50,035 nucleotides of DNA, taken from assembly GCF_946886695.1 (NCBI RefSeq), contig NZ_CAMPJD010000034.1, positions 1 through 50,035 on the forward strand, in the 5' to 3' direction. The stretch is from an uncultured Pseudoxanthomonas sp. GTDB taxonomy: Bacteria; Pseudomonadota; Gammaproteobacteria; Xanthomonadales; Xanthomonadaceae. A model generated the notes under the pieces. That model was not told the DNA's origin. It made no database searches and saw only the letters and a list, made by a program, of their open reading frames with translations. Below, piece after piece: positions 1-8,004 of the stretch (the first letter of the stretch is position 1; each line of letters begins with the position of its first letter). The position numbers and the translations under genes were made by a program.

Positions 1-54
1 ACGCTGGATCGTAAATCAATCGCGCGCTGGGCGTATGACCCGCGCGTGGCCGAG

Positions 55-444
55 TCAGTCGTCGTCCTCTTCGCCGGCGCGCAGCACCTTGCGCTGCATC
101 ATGTCCAGGTAGGCATCCGCTTCGGCGGTGGACGAGAAGATCTCGTTCAACGGCACGGCCTTGACCATGTCCAGCACCTTCTGGATCTGCGGCTGCGGAT
201 TGACCAGCAGCACCTTGCCGCTATGCGGTGCCAGCGTCTTGCGCGCCTTGAAGATGGAACGGATCCCCGCGCTGCTGATGTACTCCAGCCCGGACAGGTC
301 CAGCACCAGGGAGTGCAGCTGGCGGGTCAGCAGCGGCGCCAGCGCTTCGTCGAGGTCTTCGTAGGTGTGGGTGTCCAGCCGGCCGACGAGGGTCACGCGC
401 TGGCTGCCCTTGCCGGTCGGGTGGATATCGATGCTGAGGCTCAT
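55..444 (-). CDS. STAS-domain anti-anti-sigma factor (RsbV/SpoIIAA-like)
   Basis: 129 aa, a single STAS domain. The family binds an anti-sigma kinase and is switched off by serine phosphorylation in a partner-switching cascade. The motif LEYISSAGIRSI (residues 53-64) carries the conserved Ser-Ser-Ala-Gly at the phosphorylation site. The start ATG at 444 overlaps the stop of the upstream HATPase gene by 4 bases (ATGA), which fixes the start and suggests translational coupling. It is the last gene of a three-gene minus-strand operon with the kinase and a SpoIIE phosphatase. The tail is acidic (EEDDD). The regulated target, a sigma factor or another effector, is not in the window. Confidence 0.93.
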   Translation of the reverse strand: MSLSIDIHPTGKGSQRVTLVGRLDTHTYEDLDEALAPLLTRQLHSLVLDLSGLEYISSAGIRSIFKARKTLAPHSGKVLLVNPQPQIQKVLDMVKAVPLNEIFSSTAEADAYLDMMQRKVLRAGEEDDD

Positions 445-878
445 GCGTCGTTCTCCTCGGTCGGGATGCGCAGGGTCAGGCGAAGCACGTTGTAGTTGCC
501 CATCCGCTGGTACACGGCTTCTTCCGCCACCTGGCGCACCAGATGGAGGCCCAGTCCGCCGGTGGGCCGGTCGAGGATGTCGGCGTCGAGATCCGGGGGC
601 GGCTGGTCGAGCGGATTGAACGCGGCGCCGCTTTCGCGGAACTCCAGGGTCAGCCGGTTCACGCGGATGCCGATGTCCACGCACAGCTCGTGCTCCTGGG
701 CATCCACGCGCGCCATATCGCCATGCTCGATCGCGTTGCTGGCCAACTCCTCCACGATCAGCCGCACGTCGCACTGGATCGCACGGCTGACCCCGTTGTT
801 GGCCAGCACGGCCTCCAACGACGCGTTGAGATCGTCCACGCGGGCGTGCTCACGTGGAATGAACAGTCGCATCTGCAT
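441..878 (-). CDS. HATPase_c anti-sigma kinase (RsbW/SpoIIAB-like)
   Basis: 145 aa, a GHKL ATPase domain alone. The N-box reads VEELASNAIEHG (about residues 42-53), and a glycine-rich ATP-lid motif PTGGLGLHLV follows near residues 108-117. Proteins of this kind phosphorylate a STAS partner and sequester a sigma factor or other target. The start was placed at the ATG at 878, before MQMRLFIPRE. This gives a 28-29 base overlap with the end of the SpoIIE gene; an ATG at 872 is possible. It is the middle gene of the SpoIIE-HATPase-STAS operon, so these three are very probably the phosphatase, kinase and antagonist of one switch. Confidence 0.92.
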   Translation of the reverse strand: MQMRLFIPREHARVDDLNASLEAVLANNGVSRAIQCDVRLIVEELASNAIEHGDMARVDAQEHELCVDIGIRVNRLTLEFRESGAAFNPLDQPPPDLDADILDRPTGGLGLHLVRQVAEEAVYQRMGNYNVLRLTLRIPTEENDA

Positions 879-2877
879 GCGGGGCCTCCTGTGATGGCGG
901 AGCTTCGGATGAAGTGGTGCTGCTGTCCAGCCGGCGACGGATGGCCAGCACGGTGATGTCGTCCGACTGTGGGGCGGCACCGGTAAACGCGTGAACCTGC
1001 GAGATCAGGCCTTCGCACTGGTCGCGCGCGGTCGCGCCCGGCAGCAGCGCACCGGGAATGCGCTCCGCACCGAACGCCTGGTTCGCGGCATCGAAGGCTT
1101 CGGTAATGCCGTCGGTCCACGCCAGCAAGGTGGCGCCCGCGGGCAGTTGCCCGGACCACAGCGGGAAGGCGTCGCCCACCTCGAACCCCAGCGGCGGCCC
1201 GGGCTGCAGCGGCAGCTCCTCGTGGCGTCCATCCGCATGCAGCAGCAGGGGCGCGTCGTGACCCGCACTGGCGAGCACGCAGGCGCCGCTGCGCACGTCC
1301 ACGCGCCCGCACAGCACCGTGGCGAACATGCACGCATCGTTGCCCTGCACCAGCCGGCGCGACGCCTCGGCGAGCACGCGCTCCGGCGAAGCATGCGTGC
1401 TGGCGGCCACTTCCAGCACGGTCACGGTGCGTGCCATGAACAGCGCCGCCGGCACGCCCTTGTCGGACACGTCGCCGATGGCGAACCACAGGCCGTCGGC
1501 GTCGGTTTCGATGAAGCAGTAGAAGTCGCCGCCTACGGCCTTGGCCGGCTCCAGCCGTGCATACGCCTCCAGGTGCGCGTGCTCGCGGTCGATCACGCGG
1601 CCCGGCGGCAGCATGGCCTGCTGGATCTCGCGCGCGATGGACAGCTCGCTCTCCAGCTTCTGCCGGGCCGCCGTCATGTCCTCGATCTCACTGAGCTGCT
1701 GCCGGATCGAGCCGCGCGCATGCTCCAGCGTGCGTGCCATCTGGCCGACCTCGTCGCGCCGCTGCAGGAACGGCACCGGCGCGCTGTAGTCGCCCTGCGC
1801 AAGCCGCGCCGCCGACGACGAAAGCCCTTCCACCGGCTGGCTGATGTGGCGCGCCAGCTTGCGCACCATCAGCATGCACAGCAGCGCGAGCAACGCGCCC
1901 ACCGCCGCCAGCATCCACAGCGCCTCGGTCAGCCGGGCCATGATCAGCTCGTAGGACTGCGCGACCAGCAGGTTCCAGCCGCTGCCGCCGACCGGCTCCA
2001 CCGTGGTATAGCGCCGCTCGCCGTTGACGGTATCCACGTGTGCGTACTGCAGGGGCTGCCGGACCCGCACCGCCTGCGCGGCTTCGTGCAGGTCGGTGCG
2101 ACCGACGCGCTGGATGTATTCGTCCAGGGTTTCCAGTTGTGCGACGCCCACCTCCGGATTCAGCGCCAGCGTGCCCGCCGGTGCCACCAGCGTCACCCGC
2201 CATCCCGGCAGGTGCGCCAGCGCATCCACCAGGTCGGTCAGGTTGGCCAGCGGCAGGTCCAGGCTGACCATGCCGCGGGTGCGCGCGCCGCGCCCGGGTT
2301 CGCGCAGCGGCATGTTGTAGGTGACCATCCACACGCCGCCCGCGGTCTGGTTGAGGTAGGGCTCGGACCACCAGCCGCCCGGCGATGCCACGGTGCGCTG
2401 GTACCAGCCCTGGTCGCGGAACGGATACCCGTCGGCGACGAAGTCGCGGTCGCGGCCATTGCCGGCCACGTAGCGTGCGAACGGTGCGTCATCGCGCGTA
2501 CGCGGCTCCAGGATCAGCAGTCCGCCCACGCAGCCGGGCGTGGCGTTCACCATCGCGCGCAGGGTGGTGGTCAGTTCGTCCGGCGACAGCTGTGCGTTGC
2601 CGACCAGGTCGGAGATGCCATGCGTGGTGATCGTCACCACGTGCAGCGCGTTGTCCAGCCGCTGTGCGGCTTCCTGTGCGGTGGCGTGCGTGTCGCGGCG
2701 CGCGTCGTCCAGGATCAGCCGGCGCGCGAACCATGCCGTCCCCAGCACCAGCAGCAACACCAGCACCACGTTGACCAGGCCGGCCCACAGGGCGATGCGC
2801 GTGCGCAGACTGCTGCGCCAGTGCGCGGCACCGGCGACATCCTCTGGCACGACACTGCTGGGCACTGCGTTTCGCAT
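850..2877 (-). CDS. Sensor SpoIIE-family PP2C phosphatase (Cache-HAMP-PP2C)
   Basis: 675 aa. Order of parts: transmembrane helix about 28-50; extracytoplasmic sensor about 54-310 with a Cache-like stretch around residues 151-164 (RDQGWY); second helix about 319-338; HAMP about 339-395; a short coiled coil; and a PP2C/SpoIIE domain from about 435. Metal-binding aspartates are visible in VGGDFY (D451) and GDVSDKG (D469), and a late DDITVLAIR motif is present. It probably dephosphorylates the STAS protein encoded two genes downstream in response to an external ligand, releasing the regulator held by the HATPase. First gene of the minus-strand operon, divergent from aceE. Ligand unknown. Confidence 0.93.
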   Translation of the reverse strand: MRNAVPSSVVPEDVAGAAHWRSSLRTRIALWAGLVNVVLVLLLVLGTAWFARRLILDDARRDTHATAQEAAQRLDNALHVVTITTHGISDLVGNAQLSPDELTTTLRAMVNATPGCVGGLLILEPRTRDDAPFARYVAGNGRDRDFVADGYPFRDQGWYQRTVASPGGWWSEPYLNQTAGGVWMVTYNMPLREPGRGARTRGMVSLDLPLANLTDLVDALAHLPGWRVTLVAPAGTLALNPEVGVAQLETLDEYIQRVGRTDLHEAAQAVRVRQPLQYAHVDTVNGERRYTTVEPVGGSGWNLLVAQSYELIMARLTEALWMLAAVGALLALLCMLMVRKLARHISQPVEGLSSSAARLAQGDYSAPVPFLQRRDEVGQMARTLEHARGSIRQQLSEIEDMTAARQKLESELSIAREIQQAMLPPGRVIDREHAHLEAYARLEPAKAVGGDFYCFIETDADGLWFAIGDVSDKGVPAALFMARTVTVLEVAASTHASPERVLAEASRRLVQGNDACMFATVLCGRVDVRSGACVLASAGHDAPLLLHADGRHEELPLQPGPPLGFEVGDAFPLWSGQLPAGATLLAWTDGITEAFDAANQAFGAERIPGALLPGATARDQCEGLISQVHAFTGAAPQSDDITVLAIRRRLDSSTTSSEAPPSQEAPHADATVHST

Positions 2878-2976
2878 GCCGACCCTGATCGTCGCGTTCC
2901 CCCCGGAAGCGGATCATAAGCTCACTTTTGCTTGCTGCATTGCAATACGGCAAAGGTCTGATTTTGGTGTGGTCAT

Positions 2977-2988
2977 TGTCCCGGGACA
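2977..2988. promoter_or_regulatory. 12-bp palindrome in the SpoIIE/aceE divergent spacer
   Basis: TGTCCCGGGACA is a perfect palindrome in the 235-base spacer between the divergent SpoIIE and aceE starts. It sits about 125 bases before aceE and 100 before the phosphatase start. The spacer is more AT-rich around 2925-2975, where promoters are likely. The palindrome could be an operator, but a 12-bp GC-rich palindrome can also occur by chance. No regulator is assigned. Confidence 0.3.
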
Positions 2989-3112
2989 GATACGCTGCAT
3001 CCGCTCCATACGCCTGCGTAGCCAGGTCCCGCGGCGGGTGCGTGCGTTACACTTCAGGGCTCTGAAAGTATCGGCAATGCCGTGCCCCACGCGCGGCGCA
3101 ACAGGAGTGGGA

Positions 3113-5806
3113 ATGAACTGGTTGAACGAGATGTTGCAGAGCGATCCGGACCCGCAGGAATCCCGCGAATGGATCGATTCCATGCAGGCGGTGATCGAGA
3201 AGAACGGCGCCCTGCGTGCTCACCAGTTGCTCGAAGGCATGGTGGAAGTCACCCGCCGCGCCGGTGCCTACCTGCCGTTCTCGCCCACCACCGAATACGT
3301 CAACACCATTGCGCCGCAGAACGAGGCCAAGAGCCCCGGTGACGCCGCGCTGGAATGGCGCATCCGGTCGATCATCCGTTGGAACGCGATGGCCACCGTC
3401 GTGCGCGCCAACCGCAAGCCCGGCGACCTCGGCGGCCACATCGCCAGCTTCGCCTCCGGCGCCACGCTGTACGACGTGGGCTTCAACCACTTCTGGCGCG
3501 CGCCGAGCGACAGTCATCCGGGCGACCTGCTCTTCATCCAGGGCCACAGCGCGCCGGGCATCTACGCGCGTTCGTTCCTGGAAGGCCGCATCAGCGAGCA
3601 GCAGCTCGACAACTTCCGCATGGAAGTCGATGGCCAGGGCATCTCGTCCTATCCGCATCCGTGGTTGATGCCGGACTACTGGCAGACCCCGACCGTCTCG
3701 ATGGGCCTGGGCCCGCTGGCGGCGATCTACCAGGCGCAGTTCATGAAGTACCTGGAGCACCGCGGCCTGATCGAAAAGTCCGACCGCAAGGTGTGGTGCT
3801 TCATCGGCGACGGCGAGAGCGACGAGCCGGAAACCCTGGGCGCCATCGCGCTGGCCGGCCGTGAAGGCCTGGACAACCTGATCTTCGTGGTCAACTGCAA
3901 CCTGCAGCGCCTCGATGGCCCGGTGCGCGGCAACGGCAAGATCATCCAGGAACTGGAAGGCGTGTTCCGCGGCGGCGGCTGGAACGTCATCAAGCTGCTG
4001 TGGGGCAGCTACTGGGATCCGCTCATCGCGCGCGACACCGACGGCGTGCTGAAGAAGCTGATGATGGAAACCGTCGACGGCGAGTACCAGAACTGCAAGG
4101 CGTTCGGCGGCAAGTACACGCGCGACAACTTCTTCGGCAAGTACCCGGAAACGGCGGCCATGGTCGCCAACCTGTCCGACGACGACATCTGGCGCCTCAA
4201 CCGCGGTGGCCACGACCCGCACAAGGTCTATGCGGCCTACCATGAGGCGGTGAACACCAAGGGCATGCCCACGGTGATCCTGGCCAAGACGGTGAAGGGC
4301 TACGGCATGGGCTCGGCGGGCGAATCGCTCAACCCGACCCACCAGACCAAGAAGCTGGACGACGAAGCCATCCGCACGTTCCGCGACCGCTTCAACATTC
4401 CGGTCAGCGACAAGCAGCTGGAAGAGTCGGCGCAGGTGCCGTTCTACCACCCGGGCGAGGACTCGCCGGAGATCCAGTACCTGAAGTCGCGCCGCGCCGC
4501 GCTCGGCGGTTACCTGCCGCAGCGCCGCCGCAAGGCCAGCGAGTCGTTCGAGACGCCGAAGCTGGAAGCCTTCGATCGCCTGCTGAAGAGCACCGGCGAC
4601 CGCGAGATCTCCACCACCATGGCGTTCGTGCAGGGCCTGAACATCGCGCTGCGCGACAAGCAGGTCGGTCCGCGCCTGGTGCCGATCGTCGCCGACGAGG
4701 CGCGCACGTTCGGCATGGAAGGCATGTTCCGCCAGATCGGCATCTATGCGCCGTTCGGCCAGAAGTACAAGCCGGTCGATGCGGACCAGCTGATGTACTA
4801 CCGCGAGGACCAGTCCGGTCAGGTGCTGCAGCAGGGCATCAGCGAGCCGGGTGCGATGTCGTCGTGGATGGCGGCGGGCACCAGCTATTCGGTCAGCAAC
4901 GTGCCGATGCTGCCGTTCTACATCTACTACTCGATGTTCGGCTTCCAGCGCATCGGTGACATCGCGTGGCAGGCGGCCGACATGCGTACGCGCGGCTTCC
5001 TGCTGGGCGGCACCGCGGGCCGCACGACGCTCAACGGTGAGGGCCTGCAGCACGAGGACGGTTTCAGCCACGTCATCGCCGGCAGCATCCCGAACGTGCG
5101 CAGCTACGACCCGACCTTCGGTTTCGAAGTCGCGGTGGTCCTGCAGCACGGCATGCAGAAGATGCTGCAGGAGCAGGTGGACGAGTACTACTACGTCACC
5201 CTGATGAACGAGAACTACACCCACCCGGACATGCCGGAAGGCGCGGCCGAGGGCATCATCAAGGGCATGTACCTGCTCACCGATGCCGGCAAGCCGAAGA
5301 AGGGCGAGCTGCGCGTGCAGTTGCTGGGCAGCGGCACCATCCTGCGCGAGGCGATCGCGGCGGCCGAGCTGCTGGACAAGGATTTCGGCGTGACCGCCGA
5401 CATCTGGTCCTGCCCCAGCTTCAACGAGCTGCGTCGTGACGGTTTCGATGCGGAGCGCTGGAATCGCCTGAACCCGGAAGCGAAGTCGCCGCGCAAGGCG
5501 TACGTGACGGAGCTGCTGGAAGGCCGCCAGGGTCCGGTGGTCGCGGCGACCGACTATGTGCGCGCCTACAGCGACCAGATCCGCGCGTTCGTGCCGGGGT
5601 CGTACACGGTGCTGGGCACGGACGGCTTCGGCCGCAGCGACACGCGTGCCAACCTGCGTCGCCACTTCGAAGTGGACCGCTACTACATCGCCCACGCCGC
5701 CATCGCCGCGCTGGCGAAGGAAGGCAAGATGACCGCCAAGGACGTATCCCGCGCGATCAAGCAGTACAAGATCGATGTGGAGAAGGCGAACCCGGTTGGG
5801 GTATAA
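3113..5806 (+). CDS. aceE: Pyruvate dehydrogenase E1 component (homodimeric)
   Basis: 897 aa, the usual length of the single-chain homodimeric E1 of gammaproteobacteria. It decarboxylates pyruvate with thiamine diphosphate and passes the acetyl group to the E2 lipoyl domain. The ThDP motif starts with GDGES near residue 232 and ends at NCNLQRLDGP. The start is the ATG at 3113 (MNWLNEMLQSDPD) with an AGGAG about 5 bases upstream; the open frame extends further back but without family resemblance. E2 (aceF) and E3 (lpd) are not adjacent. A strong hairpin follows the stop, so the gene appears to be transcribed alone. Confidence 0.98.
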   Translation: MNWLNEMLQSDPDPQESREWIDSMQAVIEKNGALRAHQLLEGMVEVTRRAGAYLPFSPTTEYVNTIAPQNEAKSPGDAALEWRIRSIIRWNAMATVVRANRKPGDLGGHIASFASGATLYDVGFNHFWRAPSDSHPGDLLFIQGHSAPGIYARSFLEGRISEQQLDNFRMEVDGQGISSYPHPWLMPDYWQTPTVSMGLGPLAAIYQAQFMKYLEHRGLIEKSDRKVWCFIGDGESDEPETLGAIALAGREGLDNLIFVVNCNLQRLDGPVRGNGKIIQELEGVFRGGGWNVIKLLWGSYWDPLIARDTDGVLKKLMMETVDGEYQNCKAFGGKYTRDNFFGKYPETAAMVANLSDDDIWRLNRGGHDPHKVYAAYHEAVNTKGMPTVILAKTVKGYGMGSAGESLNPTHQTKKLDDEAIRTFRDRFNIPVSDKQLEESAQVPFYHPGEDSPEIQYLKSRRAALGGYLPQRRRKASESFETPKLEAFDRLLKSTGDREISTTMAFVQGLNIALRDKQVGPRLVPIVADEARTFGMEGMFRQIGIYAPFGQKYKPVDADQLMYYREDQSGQVLQQGISEPGAMSSWMAAGTSYSVSNVPMLPFYIYYSMFGFQRIGDIAWQAADMRTRGFLLGGTAGRTTLNGEGLQHEDGFSHVIAGSIPNVRSYDPTFGFEVAVVLQHGMQKMLQEQVDEYYYVTLMNENYTHPDMPEGAAEGIIKGMYLLTDAGKPKKGELRVQLLGSGTILREAIAAAELLDKDFGVTADIWSCPSFNELRRDGFDAERWNRLNPEAKSPRKAYVTELLEGRQGPVVAATDYVRAYSDQIRAFVPGSYTVLGTDGFGRSDTRANLRRHFEVDRYYIAHAAIAALAKEGKMTAKDVSRAIKQYKIDVEKANPVGV

Positions 5807-5811
5807 GAAGG

Positions 5812-5845
5812 ATGCTGCGACGCAAAAATGGTTGCGTCGCAGCAT
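5812..5845 (+). terminator. Hairpin after aceE
   Basis: Perfect 14-bp stem (ATGCTGCGACGCAA and its complement) with loop AAATGG, six bases after the aceE stop. The following T run is short (TTTGAG), so termination may be partial or aided by other factors. It marks the left edge of the accessory island. Confidence 0.7.
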
Positions 5846-5905
5846 TTGAGATGCTATGGAAGCAATGTGCGGACACGGACATCCTGGGTTGGAGACTTAC
5901 AGGCC

Positions 5906-6115
5906 ATGAACAAATCTGGCAAAGATGAAGCCGCCTTGGTGCGAGACGTCGAAAAGTTGGTTGGTAAGCGCCTTCGTGAGTTGCAATCAACGCAGACATT
6001 TGACGGAACGCTACGGATAAAGTTGGACAAGGTGTTCGTTGACAAGAAAGATGGTCAGCGTGCTCTTGAGCATTTAAGGCAGATGAGCTCTAGTCGCCTG
6101 CTCAAGGCCAAGTAG
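5906..6115 (+). CDS. Small charged protein of unknown function
   Basis: 69 aa from the ATG at 5906 (MNKSGKDEAALVRDVEK). An upstream in-frame ATG at 5828 lies inside the aceE terminator and is unlikely. It is rich in Lys, Arg, Asp and Glu and probably helical, with no signal peptide or membrane segment. Base composition is clearly more AT-rich than aceE. It ends 5 bases before the next gene, a membrane protein of similar composition, so the two look like one transferred operon. I do not recognise the family; with its membrane partner it is a plausible accessory or defence cassette, but that is inference from context only. Confidence 0.65.
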   Translation: MNKSGKDEAALVRDVEKLVGKRLRELQSTQTFDGTLRIKLDKVFVDKKDGQRALEHLRQMSSSRLLKAK

Positions 6116-6120
6116 GCTTT

Positions 6121-7041
6121 ATGGGCGCAGGAGGCGCGGCGCTAATCCTACTTCCGCTGCTGATCAGCGGCTATCTGTTCAATCTCATATTTTATCCGCT
6201 CAGATATTTTAGTAATCGAGCAGATGGCCAAAGGCTGTTTTTCATGGCAGCAGGTTCGGGCCTGTTGCTTGGGAGCACGGTGTTTCTGATTACTGGCGCT
6301 GTGAAGACGCCAGACTCATTCCTTGGAAGTCCGCTTCACGAGTTTGCCAAGGACATCGACAGTTCAATTCCTGTGCCGTTCGCGTGCCGCCTGCTAGCGA
6401 CGCTGTTTTTTTCAATTGCGGCAGCTTTTTTCCTGAATTGCATCCTTTGGCTAGCGTATGGTCGAGGGAGGCGCCCGACAGCGAAGAGGGTTTACAACAA
6501 GCTCACAGACTCGTTTGGCAATCCTCTTTGCCAATTGCTTCGGAAAGCGGCCGACAAGCAAAAATTGGTCATGCTGACCTTAAAGTCACGAAAAATTTAC
6601 TGCGGTCGAATTCTCGAAGTTCCGCCAAATATTGAGCGAGAGGATGCTTGCGTAGAGTTGCTCCCTTCTTTCTCCTCCTACAGGGAAAAAGACACTTTAC
6701 GCATGGGGAAAGAGAAGACTGACTACCCCGTAATCGCGTTGTGGGAGGCTAAGCAGTATCTATTCTCTCGTGAAAAGATGCTCGAAGCGTTTATGTTTGA
6801 AATTTCAAGGTATGGCTATGCGCCTCCGACTGGGTTGATTAAAGCTGAGATTGAGAAAATTCAAGCGGAGATCGCGGATGCGAAGGCGGTAATCCATCAG
6901 TTCGGTGAGCCGATCGGCTTCGATCCATCGGATTGGATGAAAGTCATATCCATTAAAGAGATTGAGTCGGCATCTTTTTATGATGCTGATGCTTACCATG
7001 TCTGGTTTGAAGCGGAAGATGCTGGCACCGCCAGAGTTTAG
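6121..7041 (+). CDS. Membrane protein with soluble C-terminal domain, unknown function
   Basis: 306 aa. Three hydrophobic segments lie at about residues 4-25, 40-62 and 90-114, followed by a soluble domain. That domain has a beta-rich start (KLVMLTLKSRKIYCGRILEV, about 148-167), then helices including a charged helix around 240-262, and ends with a strand-like piece (KVISIKEIESASFY). A few membrane helices followed by a small Sm-like beta domain is reminiscent of DUF6338-type proteins; I cannot confirm this. Composition is AT-rich compared with the core genome, with rare codons. It follows the small ORF at 5906 by 5 bases and is probably cotranscribed with it. Confidence 0.75.
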   Translation: MGAGGAALILLPLLISGYLFNLIFYPLRYFSNRADGQRLFFMAAGSGLLLGSTVFLITGAVKTPDSFLGSPLHEFAKDIDSSIPVPFACRLLATLFFSIAAAFFLNCILWLAYGRGRRPTAKRVYNKLTDSFGNPLCQLLRKAADKQKLVMLTLKSRKIYCGRILEVPPNIEREDACVELLPSFSSYREKDTLRMGKEKTDYPVIALWEAKQYLFSREKMLEAFMFEISRYGYAPPTGLIKAEIEKIQAEIADAKAVIHQFGEPIGFDPSDWMKVISIKEIESASFYDADAYHVWFEAEDAGTARV

Positions 7042-7068
7042 TCAGCGAAACATCGAGTTAGTAGTCTC

Positions 7069-7265
7069 TTAGAGCCCCAGTGCCAGCGAGTGTCGCTGTT
7101 GCCAGCCTGTCGCAATATCCCCTCGCTGGAGCTCCTGCAAGCTCCGTCCTCTCGCGTCCGCCAGCCGCTTTTTTTGTTATCGCCATCTTCATTGAAGGCT
7201 TCACCGGGGTCGGTCCGTTGATCTCAATGTTGCCCAGGATCGAGCGGGCCGACGGTCTGCTGCAA
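7069..7265 (+). pseudogene. Decayed copy of the DUF3817 gene and its leader
   Basis: The stretch from GCCAGCGAGTGTCG (7081) onward matches, base by base with scattered changes, the leader and first third of the intact DUF3817 gene at 11833 (compare from 11775). The encoded piece AIFIEGFTGVGPLISML parallels AAFIEGFTWAGLLIGMW of the intact gene. The position of the intact start codon (ATG in CTGCATG) reads AAG here, and similarity ends before about 7265, where a hicA remnant begins. It is a 5'-end fragment, not a working gene. The 65-aa ORF at 7080-7277 is this remnant. Confidence 0.8.
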
Positions 7266-7269
7266 GCAG

Positions 7270-7332
7270 GGCGATGATGTGATCTCTGGCAATTTGGCCG
7301 GGGTTGAGAAACAGGCCGGGATCAAAAGGTGA
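7270..7332 (+). pseudogene. 3' remnant of a HicA toxin gene
   Basis: Reading 7270-7332 gives 20 residues and a stop, beginning GDDV and ending GNLAGVEKQAGIKR. HicA mRNA interferases commonly end in a pattern like GDDVPVGTLxSIxKQAGI, and the fragment sits 5 bases before hicB, exactly where hicA ends in hicAB operons. The rest of hicA, including the double-stranded-RNA-binding-like fold and catalytic His, is missing and replaced by the DUF3817 remnant. The assignment is by eye from a short stretch. Confidence 0.6.
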
Positions 7333-7337
7333 CTTCC

Positions 7338-7550
7338 ATGCGCTACGCCATCGTCATCGAACAAGCGGGCGGCAACTATTCCGCCTATGTGCCGGATCTG
7401 CCCGGCTGCATGGCCACGGGCTCGACCAAGGCCGAGGTGGAAGCGTTGATCCACGATGCTATCGCCTTGCACCTCGCGGGAATGCGCGAGGATGGGCTGG
7501 TGATACCGGTACCGTCGAGCCAGGTGGAGTACATCGACGTCGCGGCGTGA
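7338..7550 (+). CDS. hicB: HicB-family antitoxin, orphaned
   Basis: 70 aa starting MRYAIVIEQAGGNYSAYVPD, a typical HicB partial RNase-H-like fold, with LPGCMATGSTKAEVEALIHDAI characteristic of the family (the long helix after the strand pair). HicB neutralises HicA and often autoregulates. This one is short and has no added DNA-binding domain. The start is the ATG at 7338; a GTG at 7329 overlaps the hicA remnant. Its cognate toxin upstream survives only as a C-terminal fragment, so the antitoxin is probably solitary, possibly retained as an anti-addiction factor. A clear terminator follows at 7610. Confidence 0.9.
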   Translation: MRYAIVIEQAGGNYSAYVPDLPGCMATGSTKAEVEALIHDAIALHLAGMREDGLVIPVPSSQVEYIDVAA

Positions 7551-7609
7551 GTGCGCCCTGACGAAGTGAGGCAAGGCGGCCGGCACGGCCAGCGCGCCCT
7601 CGATCACGC

Positions 7610-7632
7610 AAGCGGCTTCGGCCGCTTTTTTT
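7610..7632 (+). terminator. Rho-independent terminator after hicB
   Basis: Stem AAGCGGC with loop TTCG and complement GCCGCTT, running straight into a T tract (7626-7632). It separates hicB from the following toxin-antitoxin operon. Confidence 0.88.
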
Positions 7633-7645
7633 GTTGGCCGACCGG

Positions 7646-7672
7646 TTGACACGTTGTGAACCAAGGTTCACA
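7646..7672 (+). promoter_or_regulatory. Promoter element and operator of the HigB/ParE-like TA operon
   Basis: TTGACA (7646-7651) is a consensus -35 hexamer. It is followed at once by a perfect inverted repeat with arms TGTGAACC and GGTTCACA around AA (7655-7672), which would cover the -35/-10 spacer. This arrangement fits autorepression by the HTH antitoxin encoded at 8005. The arm spacing (TGTGA-N8-TCACA) does not fit a CRP site, which needs N6. Confidence 0.6.
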
Positions 7673-7706
7673 GTTCCCGCGAGGTCGACGTCATGGATGA
7701 CGCTGC

Positions 7707-8003
7707 ATGATCGAGGTCAGGAAGACGCGGATATTCGAGGACTGGTTTGTTTCGCTGCGCGACCGGCACGCGAGGATGCGCATCCAGGCGAGGATCGATC
7801 GGCTCGCATTCGGCAACCCGGGTCAGCATCGCGTGCTGGCGGGTGGCATAGGCGAGATGAAGATCGATTGTGGCCCGGGCTATCGCATCTACTACAGCCG
7901 GCATGGCGACGCGTGGGTGCTGCTGTTGTGCGGCGGCGACAAGGCATCGCAACGCGCGGACATCGGGGCGGCGCTAGCGCTGGCGAGAAAGTTGGAGACC
8001 TGA
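7707..8003 (+). CDS. RelE/ParE-superfamily toxin (HigB-like addiction module killer)
   Basis: 98 aa. The sequence MIEVRKTRIFEDWFVSLRDRHARMRIQARIDRL, then GGIGEMKIDCGPGYRIYY and VLLLCGGDKASQ, matches the phage-related addiction-module killer type (TIGR02683-like). The toxin precedes its antitoxin, which is the usual order for this subtype. Family members act as ribosome-dependent RNases or gyrase poisons; which applies is not visible. The stop at 8003 is one base from the antitoxin ATG at 8005, so the two are coupled. Confidence 0.9.
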   Translation: MIEVRKTRIFEDWFVSLRDRHARMRIQARIDRLAFGNPGQHRVLAGGIGEMKIDCGPGYRIYYSRHGDAWVLLLCGGDKASQRADIGAALALARKLET

Positions 8004-8004
8004 C

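Noticed and set aside
46..2919. Long plus-strand frames opposite the SpoIIE operon
   Set aside because: His/Arg/Gln-rich translations typical of the antisense of GC-rich genes; the minus-strand frames have clear domains.
3047..5845. 932-aa minus-strand frame opposite aceE
   Set aside because: A shadow of aceE; composition without domains, and aceE is unambiguous.
7655..7672. CRP/Clp binding site
   Set aside because: The half-sites TGTGA and TCACA are 8 bases apart, not 6. An antitoxin operator is more likely.
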